A stretch of DNA of 34,136 nucleotides, from positions 1-34,136 of the forward strand of contig USJX01000028.1 in the NCBI GenBank assembly GCA_900555035.1, given 5' to 3'. A model generated the notes under the pieces. It searched no databases. It was not told the DNA's origin and was given only the letters and a program-made list of their open reading frames with translations. A program made the translations under genes and the position numbers. This DNA comes from an uncultured Prevotella sp. (GTDB lineage Bacteria; Bacteroidota; Bacteroidia; Bacteroidales; Bacteroidaceae). Shown here piece after piece: positions 13,967 through 22,493 of this stretch (its first letter is position 1; the number at the start of each line of letters is the position of its first letter).

Positions 13967-14024
13967 TAATATTCAAATCTTTATCTGAAAAACCGCGAAT
14001 TCTTCACTCTTCGTTCTTCACTTT

Positions 14025-15098
14025 TCACTTAACATTTACCTCCGGATGGATATCGATGCCAAACTTCTGCTTCACATCCTTGCGGATGGTTTCGCAGAGG
14101 TTCACGATTTCCTGGCCCGTGGCACCGCCAAGATTCACCAGCACCAGTGCCTGCTTATCGTGCACACCGGCACGGCCCAGGCTCTTTCCCTTCCAGCCAC
14201 ACTGATCAATCATCCAACCTGCAGGAATCTTCTCGTGCGCCTCATCAATGGTATAATGAGGCATGCCCGGATACTGCGCAGCCAGCTCCTCAAACTTCGC
14301 CTTATCCACGATAGGGTTCATGAAGAAACTGCCCGCATTACCCTGCACCTTAGGGTCTGGCAATTTGGCGTTGCGTATCTCGATGATGACATCACGAAGC
14401 TGCTGGGCTGTAGGATTATCGATATGCTTGGCAGCCAACGATGCACGGATATTTCCGTAATCCAAATCTGGCACGAAATGCTTACTCAGGCGATAAACCA
14501 CATGAGTAACCAGATACTTATCCTTCCACTCGTGCTTGAACCTGCTCTGGCGATAGCTGTACTGGCAGTCGTGGTTATCGAACACCACTACCCTGCCCGT
14601 AGCAATCTCCACGGTTTCCACCTTATATATAATATCCTTGGCTTCCACGCCATAGGCTCCGATGTTCTGCACGGCACTCGCTCCCACTTCACCAGGAATG
14701 ATGCTCAGGTTCTCGGCGCCATGAAAGCCGTGCTCCACGGCATAGGCCACCACATCATCGAACACCTCACCACTTCCGCAACGCAGGAACACGAACTCGG
14801 AATTGCGCAAGGCATCATCCTTTGCAGCAACAGCAAGGGTCTCGTTAGCAAGCACATCCTCGTTAGCAAGCACATCAATGCCCTTGATGGCCGAGTGAAC
14901 CACAGTGCCCTCGTAATCGCCCGTAAGCAGGAGATTACTGCCGCCACCCAAAATGAGCAGCGGCTTATCAGCATCGGTAAGTGAAGCCACCAACTGCCGG
15001 GCTTCCTCCACCGAGCTATACTCCAGGAATCGCTTGCACTTGGCATCAATTCCAAACGTATTGTGAGCCAAAAGGCTATAGTCACGAATATCCTTCAT
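14025..15098 (-). CDS. murB: UDP-N-acetylenolpyruvoylglucosamine reductase
   Basis: This FAD enzyme makes UDP-MurNAc in the second step of peptidoglycan precursor synthesis. The 357 residues include the FAD-binding loop LLILGGGSNLLL, IIPGEVGASAVQNIGAYG, the type I signature YSYRQSRFK, GNAGSFFMNPIV with the proton-donor Ser, and the C-terminal PEVNVK. Length and YSYR motif match E. coli-type MurB. Unusually, residues near 75-86 repeat DVLANE in tandem, encoded by a perfect 18-bp duplication (14841-14876) in the loop after HSAIKGI. It lies in an operon with a DUF4348 lipoprotein gene upstream and an MBL hydrolase downstream. Confidence 0.96.
   Translation of the reverse strand: MKDIRDYSLLAHNTFGIDAKCKRFLEYSSVEEARQLVASLTDADKPLLILGGGSNLLLTGDYEGTVVHSAIKGIDVLANEDVLANETLAVAAKDDALRNSEFVFLRCGSGEVFDDVVAYAVEHGFHGAENLSIIPGEVGASAVQNIGAYGVEAKDIIYKVETVEIATGRVVVFDNHDCQYSYRQSRFKHEWKDKYLVTHVVYRLSKHFVPDLDYGNIRASLAAKHIDNPTAQQLRDVIIEIRNAKLPDPKVQGNAGSFFMNPIVDKAKFEELAAQYPGMPHYTIDEAHEKIPAGWMIDQCGWKGKSLGRAGVHDKQALVLVNLGGATGQEIVNLCETIRKDVKQKFGIDIHPEVNVK
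14841..14876. repeat. Perfect 18-bp tandem duplication within murB
   Basis: CTCGTTAGCAAGCACATC occurs at 14841-14858 and again at 14859-14876. It keeps the frame and duplicates six codons (DVLANE) in a surface-loop position. Confidence 0.95.
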
Positions 15099-15100
15099 AT

Positions 15101-15168
15101 CTGGTTAAACTATTACATGTCTGGTTAAACTATTAACTGTCAACTATCAACTGTTAACTGTCAACTGC
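15101..15168. repeat. Short intergenic repeats upstream of murB
   Basis: CTGGTTAAACTATTA occurs at 15101-15115 and 15121-15135 with a 20-bp period. It is followed by alternating CAACTATCAACTG/TTAACTGTCAACTG motifs up to about 15168. The repeats fill the gap between the DUF4348 stop and the murB start. Confidence 0.75.
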
Positions 15169-15175
15169 TGAAGAA

Positions 15176-16033
15176 CTACATCTCCAGTTTCATCAGCTGC
15201 CATTTACCCCCTATTCTCTTGAAGGTAAGCGTGGTCTCCAGCCCATTGGCTATGCCTCGAATCACGAAAATCTTCTGGCTGCTCTCGGTATATTTCTGAC
15301 CGTAGATGATGTTGTAAATCATGCCAGAAGGCAACTGCGGTGCAAAGGCAGGCCAGGTTTCCGGCTCGATATCGCCGGTCATCGTACTGAAGTCGTCATC
15401 CGGGTCAGGACCGATGAACTTCACCGGGTTGTGCAGATGACGTGCCTGGAAAGCCGTATCAGTGGCAAAGGCACCATAGAACTTCAGGAAGCTGGCATTC
15501 ATGTTCTGGTACATCGGCCTGTAGTTGATGCTGGTCATCATCCAGAGGCCGTTGATGCGATTGAAGAGGAACTGCTGCACCACCTTCTTGCGATAGAACA
15601 CCTTCTCTATAACCACATGGTCGATGGTGGTATCCTTTACCAGATTCATCTGCTTGCGGTTGTCGAAGATGAGCGTGTAGTAGTCCTGGCGCATAAAGAA
15701 ATGCTCCATCTTCCAATGTTTCTTCCCTATCTGCTTCTTCAGCTTATCATTATGATAAACAGGCAGCGGGAAGTTGATACGACTCATCTGGAGCTTTCGA
15801 TTGGCTGCAAAATTAAACACGAAATCATCAAAAAGCTCATCAGCCGCCTTCGGCATCGGAGTCTCCTCGATAATCTGCTCAGTCGAGTCCATTGCTTGTG
15901 TGTCGGCCACGGTTGTATCAGCCGCAGTCGAATCGATGGCAGGTGCCGGCTTCTTGTCTGTGCATCCCACAGAGGTGAAGCAAACGATGGTAAACACCGC
16001 CATCATGACTGTTATCAAAGATAGTTTCTTCAT
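15176..16033 (-). CDS. DUF4348 lipoprotein
   Basis: The product has 285 residues from the ATG at 16033. Upstream in-frame codons exist, but this start gives a lipoprotein signal (MKKLSLITVMMAVFTIVCF, Cys near residue 24 in SVGC). A Thr/Asp-rich linker (DSTAADTTVADTQAMDST) leads to a globular domain with FDDFVFNFAANRKLQMSRI, FFMRQDYYTLIFDN and a C-terminal TLTFKRIGGKWQLMKLEM. This pattern fits the Bacteroidetes DUF4348 family, whose function is unknown. It is probably lipid-anchored in the envelope. The gene leads the operon into murB and diverges from pheS. Confidence 0.82.
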   Translation of the reverse strand: MKKLSLITVMMAVFTIVCFTSVGCTDKKPAPAIDSTAADTTVADTQAMDSTEQIIEETPMPKAADELFDDFVFNFAANRKLQMSRINFPLPVYHNDKLKKQIGKKHWKMEHFFMRQDYYTLIFDNRKQMNLVKDTTIDHVVIEKVFYRKKVVQQFLFNRINGLWMMTSINYRPMYQNMNASFLKFYGAFATDTAFQARHLHNPVKFIGPDPDDDFSTMTGDIEPETWPAFAPQLPSGMIYNIIYGQKYTESSQKIFVIRGIANGLETTLTFKRIGGKWQLMKLEM

Positions 16034-16063
16034 AAACTTATAAAATTTCTCAAATTTTCCATG

Positions 16064-16071
16064 CAAAAGTA
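16064..16071 (-). promoter_or_regulatory. DUF4348-murB operon promoter -7 box
   Basis: The minus strand reads TACTTTTG, 30 nt upstream of the start at 16033 and divergent from the pheS promoter. Confidence 0.6.
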
Positions 16072-16113
16072 CAACTTTCTTTTGAGATATTTCATATTTT
16101 AAGCAAAAAATGT

Positions 16114-16121
16114 TATCTTTG
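16114..16121 (+). promoter_or_regulatory. pheS promoter -7 box
   Basis: TATCTTTG is an exact TAnnTTTG match. It gives a pheS 5' UTR of about 108 nt; no -33 TTG is seen at the right distance. Confidence 0.6.
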
Positions 16122-16236
16122 CACTCAAAATAAGCAAATAAGTGAGTTTTGCAGGTCAAAAGCCACGCAAATTACCCGCTTTTTCATTTGCAAAGAGACA
16201 ATTCAACGAATTTGTAAACAGACAATTTAATAAGAT

Positions 16237-17277
16237 ATGTTATTAGAGAAAATTGAAGAACTCTTGAAGGAAGTGGATGCCCTCACAGCACAGAACGCTG
16301 AAGAGGTAGAACAGCTTCGCATCAAGTATCTCAGCAAGAAGGGTGAAATCAACGCCCTCATGGCCGACTTCCGCAATGTGCCAGGCGACCAGAAAAAAGA
16401 GGTGGGTATCAAGATTAACGAATTGAAGCAGGCTGCCCTCGCCAAGATCAATGGCTTGAAGGAGCAGATGGAAGAGGCCGAATCGTCTAGCGATGACATC
16501 GACCTGACCCGTACTGCCTATCCTGTAGCTCTGGGTACACGCCACCCACTGACAGTAGTCAAGAACCAGATTATCGACATCTTCGGCCGCATGGGCTTTA
16601 CCCTGTTCCAGGGTCCTGAGGTGGATGACGACAAGCACGTGTTTACCATGCTTAACTTCGCTGCTGACCATCCAGCCCGCGACATGCAGGATACCTTCTT
16701 TGTAGAGAAGACCGATTCTGACGACGTTACCAAGAACGTGATTCTCCGCAGCCATACTTCTAACGATGAGGCTCACTATATGGAAACCCACGAACCACCT
16801 ATCCGTGTGCTCTGCCCAGGACGAGTATATCGCAACGAGGCCATCAGTGCCCGTGCCCACTGCTTCTTCCACCAGGTAGAAGGTCTCTATGTAGATAAGA
16901 ACGTAAGCTTCACCGACCTGAAGCAGGTGCTCCTTACCTTCGCCCGCGAAATGTTTGGTGCCGACACCAAGATTCGCTTGCGCCCTAGCTACTTCCCATT
17001 CACAGAGCCTAGCGCCGAGATGGATATCTCATGCAACATCTGTGGCGGTAAGGGATGTAACTTCTGCAAGCACACCGGCTGGGTTGAGATTCTGGGTTGC
17101 GGTATGGTTGACCCTCACGACCTGGAGGCTTGCGGCATCGACAGCAATGTCTATACAGGCTATGCCTTCGGTATGGGTGTGGAGCGTATCACCAACCTGA
17201 AGTATCGCGTGAGCGACCTTCGTCTCTTCTCAGAGAACGACACTCGCTTCCTGCGCGAATTCGAATCAGCCAAGTAA
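16237..17277 (+). CDS. pheS: Phenylalanyl-tRNA synthetase alpha subunit
   Basis: This is the catalytic alpha subunit of the (alpha-beta)2 enzyme. The 346 residues contain an N-terminal coiled coil (about 1-85), then class II motif 2 (HEPPIRVLCPGRVYRNEAI, with HCFFHQVEGLYVD) and motif 3 (YAFGMGVERITNL). A Cys cluster, CNICGGKGCNFC, is inserted just before WVEILGCGMVDP; the enterobacterial enzyme has a shorter loop there, so this may be a small metal-binding knuckle. The pheT beta subunit is not adjacent: the next gene is a DUF3332 lipoprotein. Confidence 0.96.
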   Translation: MLLEKIEELLKEVDALTAQNAEEVEQLRIKYLSKKGEINALMADFRNVPGDQKKEVGIKINELKQAALAKINGLKEQMEEAESSSDDIDLTRTAYPVALGTRHPLTVVKNQIIDIFGRMGFTLFQGPEVDDDKHVFTMLNFAADHPARDMQDTFFVEKTDSDDVTKNVILRSHTSNDEAHYMETHEPPIRVLCPGRVYRNEAISARAHCFFHQVEGLYVDKNVSFTDLKQVLLTFAREMFGADTKIRLRPSYFPFTEPSAEMDISCNICGGKGCNFCKHTGWVEILGCGMVDPHDLEACGIDSNVYTGYAFGMGVERITNLKYRVSDLRLFSENDTRFLREFESAK

Positions 17278-17312
17278 GCCAGAACAGGCTTCTGGCATGC
17301 AAGCCTATTTTT
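17278..17312 (+). terminator. Possible terminator after pheS with alternative stems
   Basis: AGGCTT (17286-17291) can pair with AAGCCT (17301-17306), followed by ATTTTT. The overlapping GCCAGA/TCTGGC pair (17278-17283 with 17291-17296) is mutually exclusive. It is a weak terminator, or a read-through point into the next gene. Confidence 0.5.
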
Positions 17313-17337
17313 ATAACCAATAAAATATAGTAAGTAT

Positions 17338-17889
17338 ATGAAGAAATTTATGGTTAATGCAGTCATCGCAGTCTCATTGGGTGCCATGACTTTGAGTTCC
17401 TGCATCGGTTCTTTCGGTTTGACCAATAAAGTGCTCGACTGGAACAAGGGTGCAACTGACAACAAGTTCATCAACGAGTTAATCTTCCTGGTTATCTCAC
17501 CTGCCTACGCAGTGTGCTCGGTGGCCGACTTGTTTGTACTCAACACTATCGAATTCTGGACAGGCGACAAGGTGGTTGCCAATGTGGGTAAGACCAAGAA
17601 CGTAACCGGCAAGGACGGCAGACTCTATGCTATCAAGACCTTGAAAAACGGTTATGAGATTACCGACCCAGAGGGCGAGAAATCATACTTCGTATTCGAC
17701 AAGAAGAACAAGAGCTGGTCTTATAGCAAGGATGGTGACATCCGTGAGCTCTTCAGTTTCAACGAGGATGGCAGCATCCAGGCTTGCTTGCCTAATGGTG
17801 AGAAGATGAACGTTTCTGCCGACGAATATGGTCTTTACCAGGTTCGCATGGCCATGAACGGAGGCTTGTACTTCGCCATGAACAAGTAA
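17338..17889 (+). CDS. DUF3332 family lipoprotein
   Basis: The product has 183 residues. The signal peptide MKKFMVNAVIAVSLGAMTLSSC carries a lipobox Cys at about 22. SFGLTNKVLDWNKG and FINELIFLVISPAYAVCSVADLFVLNTIEFW are characteristic of DUF3332, and the second is hydrophobic enough to be membrane-inserted. The C-terminal half is beta-rich and polar (YAIKTLKNGYEITDPEGEK). Function is unknown. A strong terminator follows within 30 bp, and the pheS stop lies 60 bp upstream. Confidence 0.85.
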   Translation: MKKFMVNAVIAVSLGAMTLSSCIGSFGLTNKVLDWNKGATDNKFINELIFLVISPAYAVCSVADLFVLNTIEFWTGDKVVANVGKTKNVTGKDGRLYAIKTLKNGYEITDPEGEKSYFVFDKKNKSWSYSKDGDIRELFSFNEDGSIQACLPNGEKMNVSADEYGLYQVRMAMNGGLYFAMNK

Positions 17890-17916
17890 CATCACATTTT
17901 ATAATCAACATAGCAG

Positions 17917-17953
17917 CCCTTAAGGAAACAAAACGTTTTCCTTAAGGGTTTTT
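17917..17953 (+). terminator. Terminator after the DUF3332 gene
   Basis: CCCTTAAGGAAA (17917-17928) pairs perfectly with TTTCCTTAAGGG (17937-17948), followed by TTTTT. Confidence 0.92.
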
Positions 17954-18009
17954 CATTGAACTTTTACCAGCAAGTATAATAAATCGCCCGTTTCTTCGTT
18001 TTATAAGGT

Positions 18010-20421
18010 ATGAAACAGAGAATCATCATTTTTACAATATGCCTGATTGCCACCCTGAAGATGATGGCACAGGAATTTACACTGCAAGGTAGAGTCATGG
18101 ACGATGACAACAACCCTGTGGAACTCGTTACCGTATCGGTAGTGAGCCAGGGCAAGGTGGCCTTCACTTCCCTGAAGGGAGAGTTCAGCATGCGCCTCCA
18201 TTCGGCTGATAGCGTGGCGGTTAAATTCTCCATGATTGGATACAAGACAAAGACGAGAGTTCTGCGACGCCCTCGAGGCAAGCAGACCCTGCAGATAGTG
18301 CTCCATGCCGATGCTACCATGCTAGGTGAGGTGAACGTTACGGGCGAAAGAATCCAGACCGACCAGACCCAGGAAATCAAGATCAAGGATATCAAGATGG
18401 CTCCTTCGGCCAGCGGAAACACCGTGGAGGGTATCATCCAGCAGCAGGCGGGCGTGAGTACCCACAGCGAACTTTCTTCGCAATACAATGTTCGTGGCGG
18501 TGCATTCGATGAAAACTCCGTATATATAAATAATGTGGAAGTATATCGCCCATTCCTCGTCAGAAGCGGTCAGCAGGAAGGTCTTTCCGTCATCAACCCT
18601 TACATGGTTGATAAGATTGGCTTCTCTACCGGCGGTTATGGGGCGAAATATGGCGACAAGATGAGTTCGGCTCTCGACATCACCTACAAGACTCTGAAGG
18701 CTAAGAGCAAGAAAGCGGTGGTAGAAGGAAGCGCAGCTGCCAGTCTGCTGGGAGCCGATGCTTACATGGGGTTGGGAACCCAGAAACTCTCATGGCTCAA
18801 CAGCGTAAGATATAAAAGTACCGCCTATCTCCTGGGAACCATGGAAACCAAGGGCGAGTACAAGCCAAACTATCTCGACTACCAGACTTATCTGAGCTAT
18901 CAGCCCAACAAGCGCTGGAAACTGGACTTCATCGGGTACATCTCGGATAATCATTACAACTTCGAGCCATCCGACCGCGAGACCACTTTCGGAACGATGG
19001 AAAACGTGAAGAGTTTCAAGGTATTCTTCGATGGACAGGAGAAAGACCGATTCCTCACCTACTTCGGAACCCTCGGCATCACCCGCAACATCACCGACAA
19101 TACCAGCATTTCGCTGCTGGGTAGTGCTTTCTACACCAAGGAGCAGGAGAAATACGACATACAGGGACAGTATTGGCTAGACCAGACCGAAACCTCGGAA
19201 AACCTGGGCGTAGGCACCTACTTTGAGCATGCCCGCAACTATCTCTCAGCCCGAGTGATGAGCGGCAAGCTGATGCTGAAGCACAAGGCAAAGAAGCACG
19301 ATATGGAGGCTGCCATCACTCTGAAGCGGGAGCATATAGAGGAAAACTCCATCGAATACGAAATGAGGGATTCCGCAGGATACAGTATTCCACACAACGG
19401 AAAGGACCTCTACATGATTTATTCGATGAAAGCCAGAAACGAGCTGAATGCCAACCGTATAGAGACTTACATTCAAGACACCTACCGCTTTGCGGGTGGT
19501 ACTGCCGACAGCACAGGGCATGGTCAGACCCATTATACCCTGAACTATGGTGTACGCATGAGCCATTGGAACTTCAACCGTGAAACCATCTTCAGTCCTC
19601 GTGTTTCGCTCGCCATCATTCCGGCTTACCACGAGAACACCACGTTCCGCCTTGCGGCAGGTCTCTACTATCAGGCTCCGTTCTTCAAGGAACTGAGAGA
19701 TACATCCACCGTCAACGGCATCACCGTGGCAACGCTCAACCATAAGATCAAGAGTCAGCGAAGCATCCACTTCATCGCCGGCTACGACCATCGCTTCTCG
19801 CTGAACAACCAGCGATACAAGTTCTCGGCAGAGGCATATTACAAGGCATTGAGTAATCTGGTGCCTTACTCCGTGAGCAATGTGAAGGTGGTTTACTATG
19901 GCCAGAACGAGTGCAGCGGTCATGCGGCAGGATTGGATTTCAAACTCTATGGCGAGTTTGTACCAGGCACAGATTCCTGGATCAGTCTCTCGCTGATGGA
20001 TACGAAGATGGAACTCAACGGCAAGAGTATCCCATTGCCTACCGACCAGCGATATGCGGTGAACCTCTATTTCACCGACTATTTCCCGGGAAGCAAGAAA
20101 TGGCAGATGTCACTGAAGCTCGCCTTCGCCGATGGCTTGCCATTTGCAGCTCCACATAGAGAATTGGAAACCAACAGTTTCCGTGCTTCCGCCTATCGCC
20201 GTGCCGATATAGGAATGAGCTATCACCTGCTCGACAACAAGCACCACGAGAAGAAGACGTTCCTCAAGAGTGTGATGCTCGGGGTAGATTGTCTCAACCT
20301 CTTCGGCATCGACAATGTGAATAGCTACTACTGGGTAACGGATGTAACCAATCAGCAGTATGCCGTGCCTAATTACTTAACGGGCCGACAGCTCAATGCA
20401 CGAGTACTGATAGAATTCTGA
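18010..20421 (+). CDS. TonB-dependent outer-membrane receptor with carboxypeptidase-regulatory-like N-terminus
   Basis: The product has 803 residues. A signal peptide (MKQRIIIFTICLIATLKMMA) precedes a CarboxypepD-reg-like beta-sandwich (about 22-105, FTLQGRVMDDDNNPVELVTV). The TonB plug follows (about 110-230; VEGIIQQQAGVSTHSELSSQYNVRGGAFDENSVYINN), then a 22-strand-type barrel ending LTGRQLNARVLIEF with an aromatic C-terminal residue, as expected for BAM targeting. There is no susD-like partner nearby, so it is probably not a classical polysaccharide-utilization pair, and the substrate cannot be assigned. The start at 18010 follows TATAAGGT closely. No consensus promoter is visible between the preceding terminator and the ATG. 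Confidence 0.92.
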   Translation: MKQRIIIFTICLIATLKMMAQEFTLQGRVMDDDNNPVELVTVSVVSQGKVAFTSLKGEFSMRLHSADSVAVKFSMIGYKTKTRVLRRPRGKQTLQIVLHADATMLGEVNVTGERIQTDQTQEIKIKDIKMAPSASGNTVEGIIQQQAGVSTHSELSSQYNVRGGAFDENSVYINNVEVYRPFLVRSGQQEGLSVINPYMVDKIGFSTGGYGAKYGDKMSSALDITYKTLKAKSKKAVVEGSAAASLLGADAYMGLGTQKLSWLNSVRYKSTAYLLGTMETKGEYKPNYLDYQTYLSYQPNKRWKLDFIGYISDNHYNFEPSDRETTFGTMENVKSFKVFFDGQEKDRFLTYFGTLGITRNITDNTSISLLGSAFYTKEQEKYDIQGQYWLDQTETSENLGVGTYFEHARNYLSARVMSGKLMLKHKAKKHDMEAAITLKREHIEENSIEYEMRDSAGYSIPHNGKDLYMIYSMKARNELNANRIETYIQDTYRFAGGTADSTGHGQTHYTLNYGVRMSHWNFNRETIFSPRVSLAIIPAYHENTTFRLAAGLYYQAPFFKELRDTSTVNGITVATLNHKIKSQRSIHFIAGYDHRFSLNNQRYKFSAEAYYKALSNLVPYSVSNVKVVYYGQNECSGHAAGLDFKLYGEFVPGTDSWISLSLMDTKMELNGKSIPLPTDQRYAVNLYFTDYFPGSKKWQMSLKLAFADGLPFAAPHRELETNSFRASAYRRADIGMSYHLLDNKHHEKKTFLKSVMLGVDCLNLFGIDNVNSYYWVTDVTNQQYAVPNYLTGRQLNARVLIEF

Positions 20422-20435
20422 TAAGTAAGGACCCG

Positions 20436-20497
20436 GAAACTGAGAGCGCATAGCCAGAAATTGAGAGCGTATAGCCAGAAACTGAGAGCGTATAGCT
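20436..20497. repeat. Three 21-bp tandem repeats after the TonB receptor
   Basis: Units of GAAACTGAGAGCG(C/T)ATAGC at 20436, 20457 and 20478 have a period of 21 bp (7 codons). One frame reads KLRAHSQ-KLRAYSQ-KLRAYS then stop, but no start codon or RBS is attached. They lie 14 bp past the receptor's stop. Confidence 0.85.
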
Positions 20498-20556
20498 GAA
20501 AGCCGGGAGATTTAGAACCCGAAAATAGTGATTTTTCACATTATTCTAAATATTTA

Positions 20557-20588
20557 ACCGTAGATAGTTCGCTATCTGCGGTTTTTTT
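20557..20588 (+). terminator. UUCG-loop terminator
   Basis: ACCGTAGATAG (20557-20567) pairs with CTATCTGCGGT (20572-20582) around a TTCG loop, with one G-T pair, followed by a T run. It ends 2 bp before the next promoter's -7 box. Confidence 0.9.
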
Positions 20589-20590
20589 CG

Positions 20591-20598
20591 TATCTTTG
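20591..20598 (+). promoter_or_regulatory. Carboxylase operon promoter -7 box
   Basis: TATCTTTG, followed by GCG, lies about 95 nt upstream of the ATG at 20692. The -33 position falls inside the preceding terminator hairpin and shows no TTG. Confidence 0.6.
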
Positions 20599-20691
20599 CG
20601 CCCGAATTATGCGATGTTGGTTCGCTCCATCACCCCATATATTCAGAATATCATTCTAAAAGAATAAGAAAATAATACATAATAATCAATT

Positions 20692-22257
20692 ATGAGCAAA
20701 CAAGTAGAAAAGATTAAGGAGCTGATCGCTAAGCGCGAACAGGCTCGTCTTGGCGGTGGCGAGAAGGCCATCGAGAAGCAGCATGCACGTGGCAAATATA
20801 CCGCTCGTGAGCGTATCGAAATGTTGGTTGACGCTGGTAGCTTCGAGGAGTATGACATGTTCAAGTTGCACCGTTGCACTAACTTCGGCATGGAGAAGAA
20901 GCAGTACCTCGGTGATGGTGTGGTAGCAGGTAGCGCTACCGTAGCTGGCCGCCTGGTTTACGTATATGCTCAGGACTTCACCGTTAACGGTGGTTCACTC
21001 TCTGAGACAATGGCACAGAAGATCTGCAAGGTGATGGATATGGCTATGACCATGGGTGCACCTGTTATCTGCATGAACGACTCAGGTGGTGCTCGTATTC
21101 AGGAAGGTATCTGCGCTCTCGCCGGCTATGGTGAGATCTTCGAGCGCAACATCCTCGCTTCTGGTGTTATCCCACAGATTTCTGCAATTATGGGTCCTTG
21201 CGCCGGTGGTGCAGTGTACTCTCCAGGTTTGACCGACTTCATCATCATGAAGGAGCAGACTTCTTACATGTTCCTGACTGGTCCTAAGGTGGTTAAGACC
21301 GTAACTGGTGAGGATATCGATGCAGAGCACCTTGGTGGTGCATCTGTTCACGCAACCAAGAGTGGTGTAACCCACTTCGCAGCTAAGACAGAGGAAGAGG
21401 CTATCGAGATGATCAAGAGCCTGCTCTCTTTCATCCCTAGCAACAATACAGAAGAGGCTCCACGCGTAGAGTGCACAGACCCTATCGACCGTATGGACGA
21501 TACTCTGAACGAGATTATCCCTGAGGATCCTAACCAGGCATACGATATGTATAAGGTAATCGGCGCCGTAACCGATAACGGTGAGTTCTTCGAGGTTCAG
21601 CCTAAGTTCGCCAAGAACATCATCACAGGTTTCGCCCGCTTCAATGGCCAGAGCGTTGGTATCGTAGCCAACCAGCCAGCAGCTTACGCAGGTGTACTCG
21701 ATGTAAACGCTAGCCGCAAGGCAGCCCGCTTCGTTCGTTTCTGCGATGCCTTCAATATTCCTATCGTATCTCTCGTTGACGTACCAGGATTCTTGCCAGG
21801 TACAGGTCAGGAGTACAATGCTGTCATCCTCCACGGAGCACAGTTGCTCTACGCTTACGGCGAGGCTACCGTGCCAAAGATTACTATCACATTGCGTAAG
21901 AGCTATGGTGGTAGCCACATCGTGATGGGTTGCAAGCAGTTGCGTGCCGACTTGAACTTCGCTTGGCCATCTTCAGAGATTGCCGTAATGGGTGCCAGCG
22001 GTGCCGTTGCCGTTCTCTGTGGTAAGGAAGCCAAGGCTAAGAAGGAGGCTGGCGAGGATGTAAAGGCATTCCTGGCCGAGAAGGAGCAGGAATATACAGA
22101 CAAGTTTGCTAATCCATATCAGGCAGCTCAGTATGGTTACATCGATGATGTTATCGAGCCACGTAACACCCGTTTCCGCATCTGCCGTGGTTTGGCTCAG
22201 CTCGCAACCAAGCGTCAGAACTTGCCAGCTAAGAAGCATGGCTGTATGCCAATGTAA
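20692..22257 (+). CDS. mmdA: Acyl-CoA carboxyltransferase / methylmalonyl-CoA decarboxylase alpha subunit
   Basis: The product is a 521-residue biotin-dependent carboxyltransferase of the propionyl-CoA carboxylase beta / MmdA family. It has a duplicated crotonase-like fold: the N-half acyl-CoA site with NDSGGARIQEG and CAGGAVYSPGLTDFI (about 125-190), and the C-half with GFLPGTGQEYNAVILHGAQ and SYGGSHIVMG (about 365-410). It moves CO2 between biotin on the carrier protein (encoded 2 genes downstream) and propionyl/methylmalonyl-CoA. In Prevotella-type succinate-propionate metabolism this would be decarboxylation; mmdA versus pccB cannot be settled from sequence alone. A 49-aa accessory gene and the biotin carrier follow. 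Confidence 0.9.
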   Translation: MSKQVEKIKELIAKREQARLGGGEKAIEKQHARGKYTARERIEMLVDAGSFEEYDMFKLHRCTNFGMEKKQYLGDGVVAGSATVAGRLVYVYAQDFTVNGGSLSETMAQKICKVMDMAMTMGAPVICMNDSGGARIQEGICALAGYGEIFERNILASGVIPQISAIMGPCAGGAVYSPGLTDFIIMKEQTSYMFLTGPKVVKTVTGEDIDAEHLGGASVHATKSGVTHFAAKTEEEAIEMIKSLLSFIPSNNTEEAPRVECTDPIDRMDDTLNEIIPEDPNQAYDMYKVIGAVTDNGEFFEVQPKFAKNIITGFARFNGQSVGIVANQPAAYAGVLDVNASRKAARFVRFCDAFNIPIVSLVDVPGFLPGTGQEYNAVILHGAQLLYAYGEATVPKITITLRKSYGGSHIVMGCKQLRADLNFAWPSSEIAVMGASGAVAVLCGKEAKAKKEAGEDVKAFLAEKEQEYTDKFANPYQAAQYGYIDDVIEPRNTRFRICRGLAQLATKRQNLPAKKHGCMPM

Positions 22258-22333
22258 AGTTGAACATAGAACTTTGAACTTTAAACTTTATGATTAGTTT
22301 TCTGGGATAAGTTCTTTAACTGAGAAAGAATAA

Positions 22334-22483
22334 ATGGATAAGAATATTTATGCTGCGATTGCCATGGCACTCTATGAGTACCAGGGCAATAACGTACACG
22401 ATAAGGAGCCTGGCATCATCACCATCAAGCCACGTCAGACGATGTGGAACGCCAAGTTCTTGAGTTTAACAGCTAAACCATAA
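22334..22483 (+). CDS. Small carboxylase-operon protein, 49 aa (OadG-tail-like)
   Basis: ATG at 22334 to TAA at 22481-22483 encodes 49 residues beginning MDKNIYAAIAMALYEYQ and ending MWNAKFLSLTAKP. There is no membrane helix. The AIAMALYEYQ...VHDKEPGI..I pattern with a Trp-containing C-terminal segment resembles, from memory, the cytoplasmic tail of Bacteroidales OadG/gamma-type subunits, which helps assemble the carboxyltransferase with its biotin carrier. That assignment is inference. Its position between the carboxyltransferase and biotin carrier genes supports a role in this complex. Confidence 0.7.
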   Translation: MDKNIYAAIAMALYEYQGNNVHDKEPGIITIKPRQTMWNAKFLSLTAKP

Positions 22484-22493
22484 AGATATAGAA

